The notes under the pieces are model-generated. The model was not told where the DNA came from, searched no databases, and was given only the letters and a program-made list of their open reading frames with translations. 28,289 nt of DNA from a virus. Numbering within the stretch: the first letter of the stretch is position 1; each line of letters begins with the position of its first letter. Both the position numbers and the translations under genes were made by a program. The stretch lies in the IMG/VR virus record IMGVR_UViG_3300023313_000025, positions 1-28,289 of that record. The stretch is one strand, 5' to 3'. Of this stretch, positions 17,637 to 25,735 are shown piece after piece.

Positions 17637-18772
17637 TTGAATTAAAAGGAGAAATAATTCTTGTTGCTGATTTACATTTTGGAATAAATAAATTTAATAT
17701 AAAAACTTTAAAAAATCAAATTAAACTTTTTACAAAACAAATTTTTCCATATATGATTAAAAATAATATAACAACTATTTTTCAATTTGGAGATATTTTT
17801 CATAATAGAACAACAGCAGATATTATTTGGTTTGAAACTCTTAAAAGAGAGTTTTTTGATATTATTCAAGAAAATAATTTTAATTTATTAATTTTAAAAG
17901 GAAACCATGATATTGCACTTAGAGAATCACTTGATATTGCACTTATAGATACAATTCAACAAATATATCATAAAAATATTACTGTTTTTTCTAAAAATGA
18001 AATTATTAAAGTTAATAATACAGAAATTCTTGTTGTTCCTTGGATAACAAAAGATAATAGTTTAAAATTAGAAAAATATAATGTAAATGGAATTTTTGGT
18101 CATCTTGAAATTCAACAGTTCGAAATGTCAAAAGGTTTAAAAGATACTTCATCAATTCTAATTCCAGATTATTTTAAAAAACAAGTTGATTTTGTTTATT
18201 CTGGTCACTATCACTTAAAAAGAAAAGGTGGAATTATTAATTATCTTGGAACTCCTTTTTGGAATGATTGGGGTGATTATAATGAAGAAAAGGGATTTTA
18301 TAAATTTAATGGAAATGATAAAGATTTATTTTTTATTAAAAATATTGTTACAAAAAAATATATTAAAATTAAATATAATGATGATAATAAAAAACCAATT
18401 GAAATAAGTGGTTTAGAAAAAAACTCAATATTTTATGATATAATAGAATTTAAAGAAAATATTTCTATTTTTTCAAAACATCATATTAAAACTTTTTTAA
18501 ATAAATATAAAGATAATAAATTTGAAGAAATGATTTATTTATTAAAGCAAAATAATATAACAACAATTATTACAGATAACCAACATTTATCAGAAATAAT
18601 AGGAACAAATTATATAACCGAATCAATTGAAGAATTATCAACAAAAGAAAAACAAGTTGATTATAATAATTCTTCAATTGATCTTATAAGAGAAACAATT
18701 AAAAATAATAAACCCGAATATTTTAAAATATTTGAAAATTTATTATTAAATATAGATAAAGAGGAAATATGA
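17633..18772 (+). CDS. 47: Recombination nuclease subunit, gp47 (Mre11-like)
   Basis: This 379-residue protein is the metallophosphoesterase nuclease subunit of the gp46/gp47 complex. The complex resects DNA ends for phage recombination-dependent replication and equals bacterial SbcCD or Mre11-Rad50. Metal-binding motifs are all present: DLH at 13-15, FGDIFH at 52-57, GNHD at 90-93, GHLE at 156-159 and GHYH at 191-194. The C-terminal half is a charged capping and ATPase-contact region. Length is close to T4 gp47 (339). The ATG overlaps the gp55 stop, and GAGGAG, encoded by the last codons of gp55, is its ribosome binding site. It also overlaps gp46 by 4 nt. Confidence 0.95.
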   Translation: MIELKGEIILVADLHFGINKFNIKTLKNQIKLFTKQIFPYMIKNNITTIFQFGDIFHNRTTADIIWFETLKREFFDIIQENNFNLLILKGNHDIALRESLDIALIDTIQQIYHKNITVFSKNEIIKVNNTEILVVPWITKDNSLKLEKYNVNGIFGHLEIQQFEMSKGLKDTSSILIPDYFKKQVDFVYSGHYHLKRKGGIINYLGTPFWNDWGDYNEEKGFYKFNGNDKDLFFIKNIVTKKYIKIKYNDDNKKPIEISGLEKNSIFYDIIEFKENISIFSKHHIKTFLNKYKDNKFEEMIYLLKQNNITTIITDNQHLSEIIGTNYITESIEELSTKEKQVDYNNSSIDLIRETIKNNKPEYFKIFENLLLNIDKEEI

Positions 18773-20772
18773 ATATAAACTTTAAAAAACTAAGATTTAA
18801 AAATATTCTTAGTTATGGAAATGAAATACAAGAATTAAATTTTAAAAATGGAATTGATGTAATATCTTCGGGAAATGGCTCAGGAAAATCAACAATTTCT
18901 GAATCATTATTCTTTGTTTTATTTGGAAAACCTTATAGAAATATTAAAAAGAATTCCCTTATTAATAATATTAATAAAAAAGACTTATTTGTTGAATTAT
19001 TTTTTTCTGTAAATGAAATAAATTATAAAATTCAAAGAGGAATAAAACCAAATATTTTTATTATTTTTAAACAAGAAAATGATGATTTTATTGAAATTCC
19101 AGAAAGAGCAACAGTAAAAGAATATCAAGATTATTTTGAAAATGAAATATTAAAAATAAATGAATTATCTTTTAGACAATTAATATCAATTTCAAGCACA
19201 ATGACAAGACCTTTTACAGACCTTACACCAAAAGAAAAAGAAGCATTATTTCAGACAATTACTGATACAATTATTTTTGGAAGACTTGAAAAAACTTCTA
19301 AATTAAAAATAAATGAAGTAAAAATAAAAATAAAGGAAATTGAATATAAAAATAAAATAATTTCAGAAGCAATAAAAACAGAAGAAAATTTAATAAAACA
19401 ACTTGAATTTCAAAATAAAGAATTTATTGAACATAAAGAAAAGGAAGAAATTGATAATTTAAATGAAATAAATTTTAATAAAAATGAATTAAATAAATAT
19501 AAAGATGGAATAGAAAAATTAAAAATAATTAAAGAAAAATATGATAATTTAAATAAAAATAAAAGTGTTTTTGAAAAGAATTTAATATCTTTAAAAAATA
19601 AAACAATTAATTTAATTGAAACTAATTCAAAAGAAATAATTTTAAAATTTGAAACTAATTTAAAAGACATTGAAAATGATTTTTATAATAATATTTCTAA
19701 AATTAATAAACTTTCACAAAATTTTATTAAAAAAATTCAAGTTAATAAATCAAAACTTGAATTTATTTCAAAAGAAAAAACAAATTTAATTAAATGTAAA
19801 AAGTGTAATGAAATAAATTATATTAAAATTGATATTTCTGAAATTAATAAAGAAAATATTTATAAAGAAAATATTATAATTAATGAAAATAAAAATAAAA
19901 ATCTTGAAAATAAAAGAAAACTTTTAAAGGAAAATTATGAAATTCAAGTAAATATTTTAAAAAAAGAAAAAGAAATTAAAATAAATGAAATTAAAAATAA
20001 GGATTATTTTAAAATAGAAATTATTCAAATAAATAAAGAAATTAATTTACTTCTTGATTTACTTGATAAATATAAGGAAAAGTTATTAAAATCAAAACAT
20101 ATTAAAACAACATTTAATGAAATAAAAGAAAAAATAATTAAAATAGAAAATAAAATAAAAATAAATAAAAATAAAAAATTACAAGAAATTGATTATAATT
20201 CAATTATAATTAAAAGAAAGGAAATAAAAGATTTAAAAGAAGAATATGAAATTAGTTCAGTTGATTTAAGAGGACTTGAATATATTTCAAGTATTGTTTC
20301 AAGTAAAGAAGAAGATAATTTAAAATCAAAAATAATAGAAAAAACAATTCCTTTTTTAAATAAATCAATTAATTATTTTCTTGAAAAATTTAGTTTAAAT
20401 GAGTATAATTTTATTATTGATAATAATTTTAAAGATAAAATAATTTCAAGAAATTCAGAAAACGAATTTAATTCACTTAGTAATGGACAAAAAATGAGAA
20501 TTACTTTTGGAATTTTATTTAGTTTTTTAAAATTAATTGAAGAAAAAAATGGAACAAATGTAAATATTTTATTTCTTGATGAAGCACTTGATTCTTCACT
20601 TGACCATATTGGAAGAGATGAATTATTAAATATTTTAAAGGAAGAATTTAGTTTTTCAAAAGATGTTTTAATTATTACACATAATCAAGATATTAAAGAA
20701 AGAAGCGAAATAATTAATAGAATAATAACAATTAATAAAAAAGATAATTTTAGTTCACTAATTATTAACTAA
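18769..20772 (+). CDS. 46: Recombination ATPase subunit, gp46 (Rad50/SbcC-like)
   Basis: This 667-residue SMC-type ATPase partners gp47. The Walker A motif GNGSGKST is at 35-42, the ABC signature LSNGQKMR at 570-577 and the Walker B motif LFLDEALD near 601-608 (D604, E605). Between them are two long Lys/Glu/Asn-rich coiled-coil arms. A zinc hook, C343-K-K-C346, sits at the apex, where two molecules would join through a shared metal. T4 gp46 is 560 residues, so the arms are somewhat longer here. The start overlaps the gp47 stop (ATGA), with GAGGAA upstream. Confidence 0.95.
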   Translation: MNINFKKLRFKNILSYGNEIQELNFKNGIDVISSGNGSGKSTISESLFFVLFGKPYRNIKKNSLINNINKKDLFVELFFSVNEINYKIQRGIKPNIFIIFKQENDDFIEIPERATVKEYQDYFENEILKINELSFRQLISISSTMTRPFTDLTPKEKEALFQTITDTIIFGRLEKTSKLKINEVKIKIKEIEYKNKIISEAIKTEENLIKQLEFQNKEFIEHKEKEEIDNLNEINFNKNELNKYKDGIEKLKIIKEKYDNLNKNKSVFEKNLISLKNKTINLIETNSKEIILKFETNLKDIENDFYNNISKINKLSQNFIKKIQVNKSKLEFISKEKTNLIKCKKCNEINYIKIDISEINKENIYKENIIINENKNKNLENKRKLLKENYEIQVNILKKEKEIKINEIKNKDYFKIEIIQINKEINLLLDLLDKYKEKLLKSKHIKTTFNEIKEKIIKIENKIKINKNKKLQEIDYNSIIIKRKEIKDLKEEYEISSVDLRGLEYISSIVSSKEEDNLKSKIIEKTIPFLNKSINYFLEKFSLNEYNFIIDNNFKDKIISRNSENEFNSLSNGQKMRITFGILFSFLKLIEEKNGTNVNILFLDEALDSSLDHIGRDELLNILKEEFSFSKDVLIITHNQDIKERSEIINRIITINKKDNFSSLIIN

Positions 20773-20806
20773 AATTTAGTTATAATAAATAAAAAGGATA
20801 ATAAAT

Positions 20807-21307
20807 ATGGATATAAAACAAGAAAAGTCAAAATATACAAGAAAAATATATACACCTATATATGAGCCAAAAAATAAAAAACCAAATACAGATGAATTAT
20901 ATAATACAGAAAAAAGAGATGAATTATTAAAAGAAATTAATTTAATGAAAGATTTACCGAACGAATTAAAAAAGTTTTTAATAAGTTCTGCTGAAAGACA
21001 TACTATTTTTCACTTTGAAAAAATAGCAGATTATTATTCACATCTTCCATATAAATATAAAAGATTTTTTGAAGCAAGTGGACTTGTAATAATTGATTAT
21101 GATTCGGCAATAAGAAATGGATTTTTAGCATATGAAAAGGAAGTTGATATTGATAGAATGGATTATTTAGAAAATCAAATAACACTTGAAAATTTAAATA
21201 AAAATAAAAATGAAATTGATAAAAAGAGAACTAAAAAGTTTAAAGAAGAATTAGAATTTATTAAATCTGATACAAATAATGATATAATTATTGAAGAGGA
21301 ATGGTAA
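20807..21307 (+). CDS. Uncharacterised protein with C-terminal acidic EEEW tail
   Basis: I do not recognise this 166-residue protein. Residues 1-35 are basic and probably disordered. Residues about 40-115 form a compact helical region (LPNELKKFLISSAERHTIFH, ADYYSHLPYKYKRFFEASGL, VIIDYDSAIRNGFLAYEKEV) that looks like a defined domain. Residues about 120-155 are a charged helix. The C-terminus is IIIEEEW, whose codons also supply GAGGA for the next gene. It lies between gp46 and a glycosyltransferase in an operon of replication and late-transcription genes, so a DNA- or polymerase-linked accessory role is possible. AAAAAGGATAATAA precedes the ATG. Confidence 0.8.
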   Translation: MDIKQEKSKYTRKIYTPIYEPKNKKPNTDELYNTEKRDELLKEINLMKDLPNELKKFLISSAERHTIFHFEKIADYYSHLPYKYKRFFEASGLVIIDYDSAIRNGFLAYEKEVDIDRMDYLENQITLENLNKNKNEIDKKRTKKFKEELEFIKSDTNNDIIIEEEW

Positions 21308-22279
21308 TTGAAAGATATTAATTATATTAGAAAAGCACATAATGAATTTAAAAATGCAATAATTAGAATTCCAAATAAAAAAATAAAATGGAAAGAAAAT
21401 ATAAATGAAAATAAAAGAATTAGTAATTTTTGTGTTTTTATTTTAAGTTATGGAAGAGAAAACGGAAGAAATGCTACTTATAAAACTTTAAATAAAGAAA
21501 ACGCAGAATATAATCAAGATACTTATATTATTTGTTCTGATGATGATAAAAAATTAAATGATTATATTAAACAATATGGCGATAAAGTAATTATTTTTAA
21601 TAAAGAAAAAATGGGAAAAATGATTGATAAAGGAGATAATTTTGATATTACTAAGGTAACTGTTTTTGTAAGAAATATGTGTTTTGTATTTGCTAAAGAA
21701 ATGGGATATAATTATTTTCTTGAACTTGATGATGATTATTTTAATTTCATGCAAAGAATAATTTATGGAAAGGGAGAAAGATTACTTGTTAATTATATAA
21801 CAGATTTAGATAGATTATTTAAAATTCACTTGGATTTTTTAAAAAATACACCTATTAATTCTGTAACAATGTCTCAAGCAGGAGATTTTATAGGTGGGGC
21901 AAATAATCCTTATGCTAAAAAAGGTTGGCAAAGAAAAGTTATGAATTCCTTTTTTTGTGATATAAATAGACCATTTATGTTTGATGGAACTTTTAATGAT
22001 GATGTAAATTATTATATTCAGTCTGGAAGAAGAGGAATATTAAATTTTAATTTATTTGGATATACACTTAATGCAGCAACAACTCAAGCAACAAAAGGAG
22101 GAATGACTGAAGCATATCTTGATGGTGGAACTTATTTAAAAACCTTTTATAGTGTTATGTTTGAACCAAGTACAACTAAAATCGGAACTATTTGTCATAA
22201 TGAAAATAAAAGAATTCATCATCTAGTAAAATCAAAAAATACTTATCCATTAATTCTTGATGAAAGGTGGTCAAAATGA
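21308..22279 (+). CDS. GT-A-fold glycosyltransferase-like protein
   Basis: This 323-residue protein has the layout of a GT-A nucleotide-sugar transferase. The N-terminal part has FCVFILSYGRENGRNATYK, then YIICSDDDKKLNDYI, RNMCFVFAKEMGYNYFLE and the metal-binding acidic motif LDDDY (D141-D143). The acceptor half contains SQAGDFIGGANNPY and a conserved-looking FDGTFNDDVNYYIQSGRRG segment. The R-N...G...DDD pattern resembles glycosyltransferases associated with phage DNA-base modification (TET/JBP-associated, GREB1-like), but it is not diagnostic. Start is TTG at 21308, directly after the upstream stop; GAGGA lies 7 nt before it and no better start exists nearby. Its role may be sugar transfer to phage DNA or to a virion or host structure. 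Confidence 0.72.
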   Translation: MKDINYIRKAHNEFKNAIIRIPNKKIKWKENINENKRISNFCVFILSYGRENGRNATYKTLNKENAEYNQDTYIICSDDDKKLNDYIKQYGDKVIIFNKEKMGKMIDKGDNFDITKVTVFVRNMCFVFAKEMGYNYFLELDDDYFNFMQRIIYGKGERLLVNYITDLDRLFKIHLDFLKNTPINSVTMSQAGDFIGGANNPYAKKGWQRKVMNSFFCDINRPFMFDGTFNDDVNYYIQSGRRGILNFNLFGYTLNAATTQATKGGMTEAYLDGGTYLKTFYSVMFEPSTTKIGTICHNENKRIHHLVKSKNTYPLILDERWSK

Positions 22280-22515
22280 GTTATTTAAAAAATATTTCTC
22301 CAGATAAATTAATTCAAGAAATTTATTCTTTTAGAAAAAAACTTTCAGAAGATTTTAATATTATTGATGTTTTTATTGAATTTGCACATAGAAAAGATAT
22401 AGATTTAAGAGAACTTGGTGAAATGATTTCTGAATCAAAATATCTTGAAATTATTGAAGATGAATTAAAAGCAAATAATTATTTAAGTATTAAAAAGTTT
22501 GAGGAAGAATGGTAA
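22276..22515 (+). CDS. Late-transcription co-activator, probable gp33
   Basis: This 79-residue protein resembles T4 gp33, which binds the RNA polymerase beta flap and ties it to the sliding clamp at late promoters. Residues about 28-70 (IIDVFIEFAHRKDIDLRELG, then EMISESKYLEIIEDELKANN) follow the same helix pattern as T4 gp33 (YLEATTAFLEENSIPETQF then IEKIQSEAIDENLL). It is shorter than T4 gp33 (112 residues). The C-terminus KKFEEEW may be the clamp-binding tail, and its codons supply GAGGAAG for the next gene. The ATG at 22276 overlaps the upstream stop with AAAGG 8 nt before it; an in-frame GTG at 22267 is less likely. Sharing a module with gp55 supports the call. Confidence 0.62.
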   Translation: MSYLKNISPDKLIQEIYSFRKKLSEDFNIIDVFIEFAHRKDIDLRELGEMISESKYLEIIEDELKANNYLSIKKFEEEW

Positions 22516-23085
22516 ATGATTGGATATAATGACCAATATAATATTTTAGCTGGAGTGTTTTTTACTTTTAAAAATAAAAAAGCAAAAAAAACATTAAAAG
22601 TAAGTCACGGAAATAAAAAAAGAGAATTAATAAGAACAAGATTTCCTTATAGAAAATATGAATTATATTCTAATAAAGAATATATTCTTACTTGTTTATT
22701 TATTTTATTTGAATATAATCCAAGTTCCTTTGATAAAGCAATAGTTTTATTAAAAGATATAAAAAGAACAGAAGTTCTTAACTTTAAAAATAGTATAATA
22801 TATTATAAAAAATATTTAAAAGCTGATATTGAATATATTATGATTAATATTTCAAATGGAATTTCTTTTTATGAAATAACAGATTTATTTAGAGAGAAAA
22901 AAATAAATTGGTTTACTTGGTATTTTTATTTACTTATAAAGGAGATTTCAAAAGATGAGATTTTAAAATCAAAAATAAATGGTGTTTTATATTTAAAAAT
23001 AGAAAAACTTTTAATGTTTATAAGTTTTTCAGACGAAAATATAGAATTAATAAAAGAAGTAATGAAAGAAACAATAATAATATAA
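22516..23085 (+). CDS. Possible clamp-loader small subunit (gp62-like)
   Basis: This 189-residue protein directly precedes the gp44-like clamp-loader ATPase and is nearly the same length as T4 gp62 (187 residues), the non-ATPase clamp-loader subunit. Sequence similarity is not evident to me: it is a mostly helical, aromatic-rich protein with a basic N-terminal part (TLKVSHGNKKRELIRTRFP), helix-forming segments such as NPSSFDKAIVLLKD, and INWFTWYFYLLIKE. In T4 gp62 follows gp44, whereas here the candidate precedes it. The ATG follows the upstream stop at once (TAAATG), with GAGGAAG before it. Gene reality is strong; function is inferred from position and size. Confidence 0.5.
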   Translation: MIGYNDQYNILAGVFFTFKNKKAKKTLKVSHGNKKRELIRTRFPYRKYELYSNKEYILTCLFILFEYNPSSFDKAIVLLKDIKRTEVLNFKNSIIYYKKYLKADIEYIMINISNGISFYEITDLFREKKINWFTWYFYLLIKEISKDEILKSKINGVLYLKIEKLLMFISFSDENIELIKEVMKETIII

Positions 23086-23093
23086 GGAAGAAA

Positions 23094-24050
23094 ATGAAAA
23101 AAGTAGATAATAAGCAATTTATATGGGCTGAAAAATATAGACCTCAAACTCTAGAAGATTTAATTTTACCAAATGAAATTAAAAAAGGAATTGATAGATA
23201 TTATAGTCAGGGAAGATTTCCTCACTTATTATTACAATCTATAAATCCGGGACTTGGAAAAACATCACTTGTAAATGCTATTATAAAAGATTTAGATGCC
23301 GATGTAATGTGGATAAACGCATCAGGAGAAGCAAATATTGATACAATGAGAAATACAGTTAAAAGTTTTCTTTCTTCTGTTTCAATTGATGAAAGTCCAA
23401 AATTAGTAATACTTGATGAAGCAGATAGTTTATCAACGGGAGTTCAACAGCACTTAAGAGGACTTATTGAAGAATTTTCACAGCATTCTTCATTTATTTT
23501 AACTTGTAATTATCCAGAAAAAATAATTGAGCCAATAAGAAATAGACTTATTGAATATAATTTTGATGAGATTTTTTCTAGAAATAAAAAAGAAATGGGT
23601 TTAAAAATAGTAAAAAGACTTAAATTTATTCTTGAAAATGAAGATATAAAACTTGAAGATCCAAAAGTTCTTGGAACAGTAATTCAAAACTTTTATCCAT
23701 CAGTTAGAAAAATGATACTTACTTTACAAAAATATTCTGTTAATAATAAACTTGAACTTGATATTAATTTTGTAAATAATAGTTTAAAATTTACAGAAAT
23801 TTTAAAATTAACTAAAGAAAAGGATTTTACTAAATTAAGAAAAAAAGTTATTGATATTGATGATATTGGCTCACTTTATACTTTTATATTTAAAAATATT
23901 GAAGAATATTTTAAACCTCAATCACAACCTCAAGTTATAATAATGACAGCTAAATATGCCGATATGCATACAAGAGCAAGGGATTTATCAATCGTAGCAG
24001 TTTCTTACCTTATTGAACTTATGGTAACAAACGGAATAGAAATGAAATAA
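23094..24050 (+). CDS. 44: Sliding-clamp loader ATPase, gp44-like
   Basis: This 318-residue AAA+ ATPase matches T4 gp44 (319 residues), which loads the gp45 clamp onto DNA for replication and late transcription. WAEKYRPQTLEDLILP at 11-26 is the clamp-loader box. Walker A NPGLGKTS is at 51-58, Walker B LVILDEAD at 104-111, sensor 1 LTCNY at 136-140, and the arginine-finger region reads IRNRLIE, with R151, instead of the usual SRC. The C-terminal helical collar follows from about 240. AAGGAAG precedes the ATG. The clamp itself (gp45) and the DNA polymerase are not in this window. Confidence 0.95.
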   Translation: MKKVDNKQFIWAEKYRPQTLEDLILPNEIKKGIDRYYSQGRFPHLLLQSINPGLGKTSLVNAIIKDLDADVMWINASGEANIDTMRNTVKSFLSSVSIDESPKLVILDEADSLSTGVQQHLRGLIEEFSQHSSFILTCNYPEKIIEPIRNRLIEYNFDEIFSRNKKEMGLKIVKRLKFILENEDIKLEDPKVLGTVIQNFYPSVRKMILTLQKYSVNNKLELDINFVNNSLKFTEILKLTKEKDFTKLRKKVIDIDDIGSLYTFIFKNIEEYFKPQSQPQVIIMTAKYADMHTRARDLSIVAVSYLIELMVTNGIEMK

Positions 24051-24061
24051 GGAATAATAAT

Positions 24062-25735
24062 ATGAAAATAGTTGTATTTACAGGTGGAAGTGGAAGTCAT
24101 GAATTACAAATTGGTTTAAATAAATATAGAGATGAAATTGATGTTGATTTTATTATAAATGGATATGATAATGGTAAAAGTACAGGTTTAATTAGAAAAG
24201 TATTTGATGGAAAAATACTTGGACCATCTGATATTAGAAAAAATCAATTAAATCAATTTGCTTTACAAACAAATAATATTATTATTTCAAATGTTTTAAG
24301 TCATAGATTTTCTTCAGAAAATCCTTATGAATATATAATAAATTATTTAACAGAAAAAAATATTAATAAGTTTTTTATTGATATTATTCATAGATATTTT
24401 TCTAATAAAAAAGTTTATGAAATTTCCTATAAAGATATGTGTATAGCAAATATAATTTATGGACAACTTGCTTTTGAAAAAAATAATTCACTTCAAACAG
24501 CATCTGATATTATTTCAAAAGTTTTAAAAATTAAAAATAATATTATTATAAATTCTGATAAAAGTTTATTTTTAAGAGGTATAACAGAAAATAATAATAT
24601 TTTATATGATGAAGCTGATATAGTTGAATATAATAATTCGGAAGATAAAATAAATGATATTGAATTTTATGATGATGAAAATGATTGTATAATTTCAGAA
24701 AGTTATTTTTCAAAAAGAGCTCAGGATTCGGTTGAAAGTGCTGATATAATTATTTTTAGTACAGGAACTCAGTGGAGCAGTTTAATTCCAACATATAAGT
24801 CAGCTGAATTTAGAAAAGCAATTGAAAAAACAAAAGCAAAAAAATATTTTATTATGAATTCTACTTTTGATAAAGATATGAAAGGAGTAAATTCAGATGA
24901 AATAATTAAAATAATATCAAGATATATGAATATAAATGATTTAAATATTGTTATTGATAAATCTGCTAAAGAGGGATTAAATAAAATAAATAATTTTGAT
25001 AATAATATTATAAGTGAAGACTTTTCTCAAAAGCACTTTTATAAGCAAAATGGAATAAAACTAATTGAAAGTATTTTATCTGACTTTTATAAAAATCCTA
25101 ATAAAGAAGATTTATTTTTATTTGATTGGGACGATACAATTAAATCAAGAAATTTTCATAAACAAAATATTTCAGATTTAAATATTGAAATGGCAAAAAA
25201 ATTAAATAATAGATTTATTATTTCTGGAAATTCAATTAGAGAAATTAATTTTGATAAAGTATATGCTGAAAATGGAATAAATTATTATGAAAATGGAAAA
25301 TTAATAAAAACAAAAAAAGAATTTCATATTAATAAATTTATAAAACCAGTTATTTCAGAATTAAAAAAGATTAAATTAAGTTCAAGTTTAATAAGTAATA
25401 GGGAAAATGCTTGTATAACAATAAAACCAATTCCAGAAAAGTTTAGACCTTTATTAAAAAGTTATCTAACACTTATTTTAAAACCAAAAGAAAATAATCT
25501 TAAAATTAAAATAACAGGAAAATCAACAATTGATATAATTCATAAAAATACAAATAAAATAATTGCAATTTATGATATAATTCATAATAATACAAAAAGA
25601 GTTTTTTATATTGGTGATGAATATAAAAATGGAAATGATAGTGAAATTTATAAAAATAGAAAAGAATTAAAAATAAATTTTATTAAAATAAATAATATAA
25701 CAGATACACAATTATTTCTTAAGATTATAAAATGA
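24062..25735 (+). CDS. YvcK/CofD-like domain fused to a phosphomannomutase-like HAD domain
   Basis: This 557-residue protein has two parts. Residues 1 to about 335 resemble the CofD/YvcK family: VVFTGGSGSHELQIGL at the N-terminus (YvcK has a GGGTG loop), DNGKSTGLIRK and GPSDIRKNQL (YvcK DDGGSSGRLR and PPGDIRN), NSDKSLFLRGITENN, and ADIIIFSTGTQWSSLIPT. CofD moves a phospho-lactyl group from a nucleotide carrier; YvcK binds UDP-GlcNAc. Residues about 350-557 are a HAD domain like eukaryotic phosphomannomutase: DWDDT at 355-359, ISGNS near 385, YAENGINYYENGKLI, and IGDEYKNGNDSEIY. I do not know this fusion from other phages. The stop overlaps the next start by 4 nt, tying it to the nucleotidyltransferase. 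Substrate unknown. Confidence 0.75.
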   Translation: MKIVVFTGGSGSHELQIGLNKYRDEIDVDFIINGYDNGKSTGLIRKVFDGKILGPSDIRKNQLNQFALQTNNIIISNVLSHRFSSENPYEYIINYLTEKNINKFFIDIIHRYFSNKKVYEISYKDMCIANIIYGQLAFEKNNSLQTASDIISKVLKIKNNIIINSDKSLFLRGITENNNILYDEADIVEYNNSEDKINDIEFYDDENDCIISESYFSKRAQDSVESADIIIFSTGTQWSSLIPTYKSAEFRKAIEKTKAKKYFIMNSTFDKDMKGVNSDEIIKIISRYMNINDLNIVIDKSAKEGLNKINNFDNNIISEDFSQKHFYKQNGIKLIESILSDFYKNPNKEDLFLFDWDDTIKSRNFHKQNISDLNIEMAKKLNNRFIISGNSIREINFDKVYAENGINYYENGKLIKTKKEFHINKFIKPVISELKKIKLSSSLISNRENACITIKPIPEKFRPLLKSYLTLILKPKENNLKIKITGKSTIDIIHKNTNKIIAIYDIIHNNTKRVFYIGDEYKNGNDSEIYKNRKELKINFIKINNITDTQLFLKIIK

